From contig JAKQLF010000267.1 in assembly GCA_029567325.1 (NCBI GenBank), positions 1 to 60,044 on the forward strand: a stretch of 60,044 nucleotides of DNA. The letters are read 5' to 3'. The stretch comes from Bacteroidota bacterium. GTDB taxonomy: Bacteria; Bacteroidota; Bacteroidia; Chitinophagales; Saprospiraceae. The position numbers and the translations under genes are program-made. Shown one piece after another: positions 28,565 to 35,564 of the stretch; within the stretch, counting starts at the first letter, position 1, and each line of letters begins with the position of its first letter. The notes below the pieces were generated by a model, which was given only the letters and a program-made list of their open reading frames with translations, was not told where the DNA came from and searched no databases.

Positions 28565-28745
28565 AAATCAAAAATCAGTCTTCCAACCCTTAATGGGCCT
28601 GAATGGGGTTGAATTGGCCACAATGTTTATTCAAAAACATAATCCAATTATCAATGGTCTGAATTTCATTTAATAATCAGCATTGAGTGATCATTTTTTT
28701 TAATTTGAAATGTGACAGTCTAGCTCCTCCAGGCTTGAAATAGAT

Positions 28746-28810
28746 CGTACCTACGGCACGAGTTTTTTTTCCATTTTTTGGTTGTACCATTAGGTAGTCC
28801 CTAGCGGGAC
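28746..28810. repeat. REP/MITE-like palindromic element
   Basis: The imperfect palindrome CGTACCTACGGCACG (28746-28760) and the perfect one GTCCC-TAGC-GGGAC (28797-28810) are separated by a T-rich spacer. I recall TAGTCCCTAGCGGGAC-like words as dispersed elements in Bacteroidota, which suggests a mobile or REP-like origin (recollection, not checked). Confidence 0.5.
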
Positions 28811-28867
28811 ATTAAGTTGTTGCGATTTGCTGAGGGATGGGATCTCAAAGTCTTTCGTGAATTCGTG

Positions 28868-29093
28868 GCAATCAGCTCTCAGTTATCAGCCTTCAGTTTT
28901 TTTACTGCGATCTTCGAGCCACGAGCTTTGTTTATTTGTTTATGCATTTAAAGCCAACTATTCATCAATTTCGCATTTCATCAATTTCGCAATTCAACAA
29001 TTTCGCAGTTCCGCAGTTCCGCAGTTTCGCAATTCAGCAGTTTCGCAATTCAGCAATTTCGCAGTTTTGCAATTTCGCAATTTTTGTCGCGAG
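28868..29093. repeat. Composite intergenic repeat, copy B
   Basis: The same order as copy A: CAGTTATCAG (28880-28889), a T run, CGAGCCACGAGC, then a longer GCAATTTCG / GCAGTTCCG array (about 28970-29085). The two copies differ in array length and spacer. Confidence 0.75.
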
Positions 29094-29254
29094 CTTATTA
29101 ACATTTGAAAAATATTTTCCCTTTTTTTATTTCAATATAATTTAAAAACAGTTAAAAGTTAAAATTAATCATTTAACAAAAATAAGTCATATACACTTTG
29201 AATACCATAGTAGATTTGAGATAAATTACCATGTGATTTACAAAAAAACAAATC

Positions 29255-30622
29255 ATGAAAAGAAGAGAATTTTTACAAAAGGGGACTTTGGTGGGTTCTA
29301 CATTGCTTTTAAACACAAAGAGTTTGGCAAACCCTTTTATGGGAAAGCCAAAATCAGTTATTATAATTGGAGCTGGTTTTTCGGGACTAGCTGCGGCCAA
29401 GAAATTGAAGGAAGCAGGAGTTTCTGTGACCATATTGGAATCTAGAAATAGAATTGGAGGCAGAGTTTTCTCCCATAAACCAGAGATGGGAAATGGACAA
29501 GTAATAGAATTTGGTGCCGAATGGGTTGGAAACTCTCATGAAAGAATCATACAACTTTGCAAAGATTTCGGATTAGAACTGCAAAACAACCAGTTTGAAA
29601 CGGACCTTTTATTAAACGAATCCCATTTTAAACAGGGGCAATGGTCATTTAGCCCAGAAATGGAAGCATTCTGGAAAGAGAAGACAGCATTATGGGAGAA
29701 AATCTCTAAAGCTCAAAAGCAAAAACTAGATAGAATGGATTGGTGGAGATTTTTATCCATGAAAGGGTTTTCCGATCGTGATATACAATTAAGGGAACTG
29801 ATTGATTCGACAGATTTTGGCGAGAGTATAAGACATACCTCAGCCTATGCAGCCTATGCAGAATATGCAGAGAGCAGCGAAAAAAATGAAATGGATCTCA
29901 AAATAAAAGGAGGCAATGCAACTTTAGCTGGTAAATTGGCTGAAGTTATTGGACAAGATAATATTTTATTAAATCATACGGTTTTATCAATAAATCAAGT
30001 TGCTAAAAATGAAGTAACAGTCAATTGTGAAAATGGCAAAACATTCTCAGCTGAAAAATTGATTTGTACTGTTCCCACTTTTTCACTGCTTAAAATTAAT
30101 TGGAATCCTGTATTACCCCAAATTACCCTGGATGCCTTACATGAATTGCAATATGCCAGGATTGGCAAGTTTCCAATAGTCTTTTCGCAGCGCTTTTGGG
30201 AACGTGAAGATTTTGACATGGTTACAGATACTCCAGCTCATTATTTTTATAATGGCACTAAAAATCAAGCAGGTACCAACGGCGTGCTTATGTGTTATGC
30301 TATCGGTGAGAAGGCAGATACACTTGCTTCTGTTAGCAAAAAACAAAGAAGTGAAATAATCTTGAATGCATTAAAGCCAGCATTTGGTGATGTGAAAAAG
30401 TATGTAAAAGAAGAACTCATGTATTATTGGGGCCAGGATAAATATTCTGCCGGTGCTTACGCTTTTTATGGTAAAGATAAATGGTTTGATGTAATGCCTA
30501 CACTCAAAAAACCTTTTAAGAATGTCCATTTTGCTGGAGAACATTTAGCTGATTGGCAGGGCTTTATGGAAGGAGCTATCAACAGTGGTGAAGATGCAGC
30601 ACAGGAAATAAGTGGCTATTGA
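29255..30622 (+). CDS. Flavin amine-oxidase-family protein with Tat-type signal
   Basis: A 455-residue FAD protein. The N-terminus MKRREFLQKGTLVGSTLLL has a twin-arginine motif (RREFLQ), so it is probably exported folded with FAD. The dinucleotide-binding motif VIIIGAGFSGLAAAKKLKEAG starts at 35, and ESRNRIGGRV (about 60) is the GG-doublet typical of amine oxidases. The C-terminal FAD motif HFAGEHLADWQGFMEGAINSG is near 424. Family members oxidise amines, amino acids or polyamines, or desaturate carotenoids and phytoene; the sequence gives no firm substrate. It stands alone between the repeat region and a convergent esterase gene. Confidence 0.88.
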   Translation: MKRREFLQKGTLVGSTLLLNTKSLANPFMGKPKSVIIIGAGFSGLAAAKKLKEAGVSVTILESRNRIGGRVFSHKPEMGNGQVIEFGAEWVGNSHERIIQLCKDFGLELQNNQFETDLLLNESHFKQGQWSFSPEMEAFWKEKTALWEKISKAQKQKLDRMDWWRFLSMKGFSDRDIQLRELIDSTDFGESIRHTSAYAAYAEYAESSEKNEMDLKIKGGNATLAGKLAEVIGQDNILLNHTVLSINQVAKNEVTVNCENGKTFSAEKLICTVPTFSLLKINWNPVLPQITLDALHELQYARIGKFPIVFSQRFWEREDFDMVTDTPAHYFYNGTKNQAGTNGVLMCYAIGEKADTLASVSKKQRSEIILNALKPAFGDVKKYVKEELMYYWGQDKYSAGAYAFYGKDKWFDVMPTLKKPFKNVHFAGEHLADWQGFMEGAINSGEDAAQEISGY

Positions 30623-30807
30623 CATTCCAATTTTATGACTAGAAATTTAAATTATTTGACAGTAGTATGTTTGCAATCCACAAAACGAAGAAACGCTTCC
30701 AAATTCGTAATAAAGTGCAAATTTACTTAGTTTATTTTTGATATGAATATTTTGCGATCGCCTTCACTCCTACAGGCCCAATGAATATTTGTCGCTTAAG
30801 TCAAATT

Positions 30808-31752
30808 TCAAGATTTTGAATATTGCTTAAACCAATCCCAATGAACCTGCGCACCATTAAACGGAAAATTCACACCATTGGGATAAATATGGTCCATATT
30901 TTTGATCAATAAAATAAAGAAATTATTTTTTGAAGAAGGGATAGGTTCAAAATTTGCAATGACTGCTCTTGTCGTATCTCCAGTGATTGTAAAATTTTTC
31001 TTGTATCCGAATCCATTGGCATGATTATCAATCACTTGTTTGAAAAAACTGGTATTTAGCAAGTCATCAAAATTAGATAAATGAATGGGGTTTTGGAAAA
31101 ACAAAGGATCGGAGTTGCCTATTTGTAAACCGATGGGAATCTGTTGCGTTGCTTTTGTGTTGATCACAGCAGTTGCCGTGCCACTGGCTTCAATGGCTGC
31201 AGCGAATAAATCACTGGCTTCCAGTCCCGCTTTCAAAGCCATTTGACCACCACTCGAAAATCCCACAATGTAAATTCTTTTTGGGTTTATCTTGAGCGAT
31301 GCGCTTACCTCCAGTACTATTTGTCTCAAAAATTTTACATCATCTTTACGGTCATTTTCATTACAATAATCAACATCACCCGGGGAACTGTGCCACTTGG
31401 TATTCGTTTTTTGTTTACCATCTTCAACATAACAATAGGCCAATGAGGATGGAAATATCGTAATCACATTTTCTTTTTCGCCCAGCTCTTTCCATCCAGA
31501 AATCTGGTAAAACTTCTCTCCATCTCCCGTTGTTCCATGCAACATGAAAACTACAGGACTTGCAGTTTTTTCATCATAAGTTGCGGGTACTTGGACAATA
31601 TATTTTCGCTCCAAACCATCAACCTGTGTGGTAACTGCATTTTTGCCTATTTGTAACTTTTCAGGGTCAGGATCTGTGGGTGATTCTTTTTGGCATGCAA
31701 GAAAAGTGATCGCCATCAAACAGCATATTAAAGTATGGTATTTGTTTCGCAT
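30808..31752 (-). CDS. Lipoprotein esterase of the alpha/beta-hydrolase (PHB-depolymerase/LpqC-like) type
   Basis: A 314-residue lipoprotein with its lipobox at Cys20 (TFLAC). HGTTGDGEKF at 72-81 is the oxyanion-hole region. The nucleophile elbow is GFSSGG with S166; GNSDPLF near 223 may supply the acid and the C-terminal MDHIYPNG the histidine. Family members are feruloyl/acetyl-xylan esterases or PHB depolymerases, acting outside the inner membrane. A role in removing ester groups from plant or algal glycans would fit the glycan genes nearby (inference). It has no operon partner. Confidence 0.82.
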   Translation of the reverse strand: MRNKYHTLICCLMAITFLACQKESPTDPDPEKLQIGKNAVTTQVDGLERKYIVQVPATYDEKTASPVVFMLHGTTGDGEKFYQISGWKELGEKENVITIFPSSLAYCYVEDGKQKTNTKWHSSPGDVDYCNENDRKDDVKFLRQIVLEVSASLKINPKRIYIVGFSSGGQMALKAGLEASDLFAAAIEASGTATAVINTKATQQIPIGLQIGNSDPLFFQNPIHLSNFDDLLNTSFFKQVIDNHANGFGYKKNFTITGDTTRAVIANFEPIPSSKNNFFILLIKNMDHIYPNGVNFPFNGAQVHWDWFKQYSKS

Positions 31753-31887
31753 AGTATTGGTAAACCTTTAGATATCAAGCAAATCAAAGATAATAATAGC
31801 GATTTATGACAACTATTTTCTTATAAAATTTCACAACAAAGTCATAGAAAAAGGTGCACTTCATGACTTCGTTTTAATTATTCCACA

Positions 31888-31935
31888 ATGGTTAAATATG
31901 AATAACTATGGATGCAGACTTTTTATGAAAAGTCT
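31888..31935. repeat. REP-like element, copy 2
   Basis: ATGGTTAAATATGAATAAC followed by TATGGATGC aligns with the element at 25240-25285. The terminal hairpin has a different sequence (AGACTTTT-TATG-AAAAGTCT, 31916-31935, 8-bp perfect stem) but the same position. It lies in the 342-bp gap between the esterase and the first IPTM gene, which otherwise holds only the promoter below. Confidence 0.5.
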
Positions 31936-32037
31936 CATCAAGAAACTTAGATAGTCGTTTAATTTAATTTCAGAGGGTGATTTTGGTATAAATATTGATA
32001 TAACAACTAGAAAATCAGTAAAATATGGAACTTTTCT

Positions 32038-32068
32038 TTTGGTGAAAAGAGAAAATGACCTATTTTTG
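32038..32068 (+). promoter_or_regulatory. Promoter of the first IPTM-CTERM gene
   Basis: TTTG at 32038-32041, a 19-nt spacer, then TATTTTTG at 32061-32068: a full match to the Bacteroidota consensus. The ATG follows 26 bp later, so the leader is short. Confidence 0.65.
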
Positions 32069-32094
32069 CCTCATAACTTACAAATTCCAATGAC

Positions 32095-32664
32095 ATGAAA
32101 TCTATTCAAAAACAAGTTTTTTTTACATTTTTATTTATTTTCAGCAGTTTCATAGCTGTTTTTGCCGGAGAAACCGCACCTACGTTGATGCATTCACCAG
32201 CTAATCCAGTTGCAGGTCAGACGGTGACTTTTACTGTTTCTGAAACAAACGTGAGTTCTTGCGAAATTGTGAAAGTAGCTCCCGATTTAGAAAACAATCC
32301 ATCATTGTTACTTGATCTTACATTAACTGCAGGATTTTATACCACAACCTATGTTTATCCAAGTCCAGGTACCTACCAAATTGGTTATGATGTGGAGCCC
32401 AATCCAGCCTGTATTTCAATAAATAGAAAAACAAAAAAAACCAACAGAGCGCTAGAATTCTTTAGCTTTGGTCCAGTAGGTGGCCCATTCGCTCCTGCCA
32501 CAGACAATGGTAATTTTATATCTGCACCACTTGTCATTGGCGCACCAGCCCCAATACCAACTATGGGAGAGTGGGGCATCATCATTCTCGGCCTGCTCAG
32601 TACCATTTTTGGTGTAGTCATGATGAATCAGAAGTACTTCAGATTAAGCAGAATTAAATCATAA
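32095..32664 (+). CDS. IPTM-CTERM (IPTL-type) sorted exported protein, copy 1
   Basis: A 189-residue protein with a signal peptide (about 1-24, ending VFA-G). The core has SPANPVAGQTVTFTV, VSSCEIV, APDLENNPSLLLDLTL, TTYVYPSPGTYQIGYDV and GPVGGPF...TDNGNFISAPLVIG, which reads as a single beta-sandwich (PKD/Ig-like pattern). The C-terminus is a sorting signal: IPTMGEWG at 154-161, a hydrophobic span IIILGLLSTIFGVVMM, then a basic tail RLSRIKS. This is the layout of the IPTL-CTERM signal, with M for L. In other bacteria such tails are processed by exosortase-family enzymes (XrtH type). It is the first of three tandem paralogues, each apparently with its own promoter. Confidence 0.85.
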   Translation: MKSIQKQVFFTFLFIFSSFIAVFAGETAPTLMHSPANPVAGQTVTFTVSETNVSSCEIVKVAPDLENNPSLLLDLTLTAGFYTTTYVYPSPGTYQIGYDVEPNPACISINRKTKKTNRALEFFSFGPVGGPFAPATDNGNFISAPLVIGAPAPIPTMGEWGIIILGLLSTIFGVVMMNQKYFRLSRIKS

Positions 32665-32669
32665 AACAC

Positions 32670-32735
32670 TTGAATTTGAGTGTTAAAAATATGGATGCCA
32701 TCAACACAAACTTGATGGCATTTTTTATTTATTGA
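32670..32735 (+). pseudogene. Relic of the 5' end of the membrane-protein gene
   Basis: Read from the TTG at 32670, the 21 codons give LNLSVKNMDAINTNLMAFFI-Y and then a stop. They match the first residues of the membrane protein at 34287 (ERSVKNIDAINIALMAFSF) at about 13 of 20 positions. The fragment lies 5 bp behind the first IPTM gene, just as the complete gene lies 6 bp behind the third. The same DNA also forms the terminator hairpin listed next, so conservation as an RNA structure is the alternative. Confidence 0.5.
32695..32730 (+). terminator. Terminator after IPTM copy 1
   Basis: ATGCCATCAA (32695-32704) pairs with TTGATGGCAT (32712-32721) around a 7-nt loop and runs into TTTTTT. A smaller hairpin AACACTT/GAGTGTT lies just upstream (about 32665-32684). 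Both hairpins recur at 34281-34340. Confidence 0.75.
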
Positions 32736-32934
32736 TTGCCAAAAAATCTTACCAGATAATTTAAAATCAATCAACACTGAGCCGATGATGGCCTCCAGTC
32801 TTGATTAAAAGTGCAAAATTTGGTGCGTATTTGACCGAATACTAAATAGATTACCGGATTAAGAACCAGATCATTTCGAAAAAGTGAAAAATATTATATA
32901 TTTACGTGAGTATAATCAACAAAATACCAACAAG

Positions 32935-33519
32935 ATGAGGGCAAAGTTCAACCAACTTTTATATGTCTTACTATTTACGACATCTTTCAGTTCTTCAGCT
33001 TGGGCTGGAATAGTGCAATTTGGTGATCGTGTTGCACATTCACCCGCAAACCCTGTTGCAGGGCAAACAGTTACTTTTTTAGTTCCAGTAGCGGATGTAA
33101 GTTCATGTGAAACCGTAAGTATTGCTCCGGACTTAGAGAATAATCCAGGTGTTTTGCTTGGCCTTACATTAGCCGCAGGATATTATACAACCACTTATGT
33201 TTATCCTAGTCCTGGAACTTATCAAGTAGGTTATGACGTAAACTTGGAAGGATGTCTTACAAATAGAAATCAACCCAAAAATAGCAGAGCATTAGAACCA
33301 TTTGTATTTGGACCCTTTGATCGGGGACCATTTGTAGCATCCACAGACAACGGTAATTTTATTTCATCACCATTGGTCATTGGTGCACCTATATTTATAC
33401 CAACCATGGGCCAATGGGGCATCATCATTCTCGGTCTGCTCAGCACCATTTTCGGTGTAGTGATGATGAATGAGCAATACTTCAAATTAGCCAAAATTAA
33501 AAGCCAAAGCAACGGGTAG
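32935..33519 (+). CDS. IPTM-CTERM sorted exported protein, copy 2
   Basis: The ATG at 32935 starts a proper signal peptide (MRAKFNQLLYVLLFTTSFSSSAWA-G) and gives 194 residues; a GTG at 32884 would add 17 residues in front of it. The core repeats the family blocks SPANPVAGQTVTF, VSSCETV, APDLENNPGVLLGLTL, TTYVYPSPGTYQVGYDV, TDNGNFISSPLVIG. The sorting signal is IPTMGQWG plus IIILGLLSTIFGVVMM and a basic tail (KLAKIKSQSNG) slightly longer than in the other copies. The nucleotide sequence of the signal is almost identical to copies 1 and 3, whereas the middle of the protein differs more. The upstream gap holds a weaker promoter match. Confidence 0.85.
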   Translation: MRAKFNQLLYVLLFTTSFSSSAWAGIVQFGDRVAHSPANPVAGQTVTFLVPVADVSSCETVSIAPDLENNPGVLLGLTLAAGYYTTTYVYPSPGTYQVGYDVNLEGCLTNRNQPKNSRALEPFVFGPFDRGPFVASTDNGNFISSPLVIGAPIFIPTMGQWGIIILGLLSTIFGVVMMNEQYFKLAKIKSQSNG

Positions 33520-33653
33520 TTTAATTCGTGGAAGATTCTCAAAAAATAAAAATTGTCTTAACTAATAGTTATTCGAATTTTCATTCAATATTAAATTTGA
33601 TTCAAAAGTTGATCTAATCACAAGTAAATCAGGAAATTCTCACAAAGTCTTAA

Positions 33654-33682
33654 TTGATTTATCATTAAAAAATCTACTTTTG
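33654..33682 (+). promoter_or_regulatory. Promoter of the third IPTM-CTERM gene
   Basis: TTG at 33654-33656, an 18-nt spacer, and TACTTTTG at 33675-33682, 28 bp before the ATG. The arrangement parallels that of copy 1 (including an ACAAATTCC-type word before the ATG), so the control region was duplicated with the gene. Confidence 0.5.
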
Positions 33683-33710
33683 CATCAGTTAACACACAAA
33701 TTCCGATGAT

Positions 33711-34280
33711 ATGAATTCAACATTCAAACAAATTATTTTCATCACACTTTTTACCCTTTCCTCAAGTATATCAGCTTGGGCAGGTTTTGTGGTGGTAAAT
33801 CCTACATTAACACACTCACCGTCCAATCCTGTCGCAGGGCAAACCGTCACATTTTCAGTGTCGGATTCAGATGTGAGTTCATGCGAAAGCGTTAGGGTTG
33901 CACCTGATTTAGAGAATAATCCTGGCTTATTGCTCCCCATGACTTTTGCAGCAGGTTTTTATACAGCCACTCACACTTATCCTGCTCCTGGCACGTACCA
34001 AGTTGGATACGATGTTTTGTTCGACGCCTGTCCTTCATTCAGAGATCAGCCAAAAAATAATAGAGCTTTAGAAACCTTTGATTTTGGCCCAGTCGGTGGA
34101 CCTTTTGTCACAGCGACAGACAATGGCAACTTCATTTCAGCTCCATTAGTCATCGCTGCACCAGCACCCATACCAACCATGGGGCAGTGGGGCATCATCA
34201 TACTCGGTCTGCTCAGCACCATTTTCGGCGTTGTGATGATGAATGAAAAATACTTCAGATTAGCCAAAATTAAATCATAA
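33711..34280 (+). CDS. IPTM-CTERM sorted exported protein, copy 3
   Basis: A 189-residue protein with a signal peptide (ending ISAWA-G). It has the family core LTHSPSNPVAGQTVTFSV, VSSCESVRVAPDLENNPGLL, PAPGTYQVGYDV and GPVGGPF, then the sorting signal IPTMGQWG, the hydrophobic span and the tail RLAKIKS. Two cysteines (VSSCE and DACPS) are kept in all copies and could form a disulfide. It is followed after 6 bp by the polytopic membrane-protein gene, so the two are probably co-transcribed. I cannot say whether the protein is anchored, released or attached to glycolipid. Confidence 0.85.
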   Translation: MNSTFKQIIFITLFTLSSSISAWAGFVVVNPTLTHSPSNPVAGQTVTFSVSDSDVSSCESVRVAPDLENNPGLLLPMTFAAGFYTATHTYPAPGTYQVGYDVLFDACPSFRDQPKNNRALETFDFGPVGGPFVTATDNGNFISAPLVIAAPAPIPTMGQWGIIILGLLSTIFGVVMMNEKYFRLAKIKS

Positions 34281-34286
34281 GCACAC

Positions 34287-35285
34287 TTGGAACGAAGTGT
34301 CAAAAATATAGATGCCATCAACATAGCGCTGATGGCATTTTCATTTCTGGTAGCCAGGACTTTCCCTTTTGAGCTATTTTTATTCAGTTACATCGTTTTG
34401 GGTCCTTTGCATTACATGACCGAAATCGCTTGGCTCAAAGAACGAGACTTCTTCATTTCCTCCAAATCCTGGATAAGGATTTTTATCATCGTTTCCATGC
34501 TTGGCGTGGCTTACACGCTCGCTGTTGAGTTTTTGGGCGAAAACCAAAACCTACAGACCGTTTTCGCGTCCGCTTATCCCTTGTTACTCCTTGGAGCGTT
34601 TACGGTCGCCGCCCTCACCATTCAAGATAAGTTGCCACTTTGGTCATCTTTACTCATCATCGGCTTGGCCCTCGTTTTGATTTTCCTTGCTAGACTAGAA
34701 TACCTGGTTTTTTTGTTGTGTTTACTCATCCCTACACTCATTCACACCACGATTTTCACGGGCAATTTTATACTAGAAGGCGCACTCAAAAAGAAAAGCA
34801 ATTGGGGCATGATTTCTTTTTTCTTTTTCATCTTGTGTAATGTGGCCTTTTTCCTCTTGCCGACCAATCCCAAACCACTCGTCAATCCCTTTGTGCAAAA
34901 TTTATTCTTAGAAAGCAATTTTTACAACATCAACCTCAATCTCAATTACCTTTTCTATGGCACAGATGGCTCTACTTTTGTCCTGGACTCCGCCTTGGGC
35001 ATCCGCATACAAGGATTCATAGCTTTTGCCTACACCTACCACTACCTCAATTGGTTCTCTAAAACCAACGTCATCAAATGGCACCAAATACCCAAACGTT
35101 GGTTGTTTACGTCTATTTTCATCTGGCTGGCCTCCATCACCATCCACCTCATCGACATCCGACTGGGCATCACATTGATCACCGTGCTCAGTGTTTTACA
35201 CGTGTATACGGAGTTTCCGCTCAACCACCGCTCTTTTGTGAATGTGGGGTCGATGTTATGGGCTAGGGTCAGTGGGAAGGCCTAA
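34287..35285 (+). CDS. Polytopic membrane protein of an uncharacterised Bacteroidota family
   Basis: Up to 332 residues with roughly eight or nine hydrophobic segments. The TTG at 34287 is the first in-frame start; the ATG at 34332 gives 317 residues (MAFSFLVARTFPFELFLFSY). Conserved-looking polar sites in or near the membrane are LGPLHYMTEIAWL (about 42), LIHTTIF, YTYHYLNWFSKTNVIKWHQ (about 250), and HVYTEFPLNHRSF near the C-terminus, all histidine-bearing. The pattern recalls a Bacteroidota family sometimes labelled carotene-oxygenase-like, but I do not trust that name. The exosortase catalytic Cys-Arg-His pattern is not seen. It lies 6 bp behind the third IPTM gene, and its 5' end is also found as a relic behind the first, so a functional link is likely (inference). 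Confidence 0.75.
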   Translation: MERSVKNIDAINIALMAFSFLVARTFPFELFLFSYIVLGPLHYMTEIAWLKERDFFISSKSWIRIFIIVSMLGVAYTLAVEFLGENQNLQTVFASAYPLLLLGAFTVAALTIQDKLPLWSSLLIIGLALVLIFLARLEYLVFLLCLLIPTLIHTTIFTGNFILEGALKKKSNWGMISFFFFILCNVAFFLLPTNPKPLVNPFVQNLFLESNFYNINLNLNYLFYGTDGSTFVLDSALGIRIQGFIAFAYTYHYLNWFSKTNVIKWHQIPKRWLFTSIFIWLASITIHLIDIRLGITLITVLSVLHVYTEFPLNHRSFVNVGSMLWARVSGKA

Positions 35286-35309
35286 GGCTAAGCCATTTTG
35301 TTCGATAAC

Positions 35310-35356
35310 TTTCATGACACATGAAAATTTTTTACACTATGTTTATAAGTGTAAAA
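35310..35356 (+). terminator. Two consecutive hairpins, terminator of the IPTM/membrane-protein unit
   Basis: TTTCATG-ACA-CATGAAA (35310-35326) is followed by a T run. TTTTACACT (35330-35338) then pairs with AGTGTAAAA (35348-35356). Both stems are perfect. The remaining ~200 bp to the next gene shows no gene. Confidence 0.7.
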
Positions 35357-35564
35357 TAAAATTTTACATATGCTGAAATAAAAAATATGTACTATTTTGA
35401 AAATTATTAAAATGTTTTCCCAAAAATACATTAAGTTTATAGCTATACAAATCAATGTGATGGACAAAAGGCCCAAAACGACCAGATTTGTTTGCCCCTT
35501 TTTGCTGATAAGTTTTGCTGAAAAGGCCCTTATATTTTTTTGAAAAATTTGTATCAATCCTTAA

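Larger units (their letters stand above)
28224..29254. other. 1-kb non-coding region filled with repeats
   Basis: No credible gene. Reading frames here (for example 28827-29108) only translate the low-complexity GCAATTTCGCAGTTC arrays. The region contains two copies of a composite repeat and two palindromic elements, listed separately. The last 150 bp before the amine-oxidase gene is plain AT-rich DNA that presumably holds its promoter, but I cannot point to a good match. Confidence 0.7.

Noticed and set aside
28827-29108. Coding frame rich in QFRNSAV-type repeats
   Set aside because: It is the translation of the GCAATTTCG low-complexity array and has no protein-like composition.
34287-35285. 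Exosortase for the IPTM proteins
   Set aside because: The conserved Cys, Arg and His motifs of exosortases are not in this membrane protein, so I list it only as a partner of unknown role.
34287-35285. Beta-carotene 15,15'-oxygenase (Brp/Blh)
   Set aside because: Histidines in membrane segments are suggestive, but the spacing does not convince me and there are no rhodopsin or carotenoid genes nearby.
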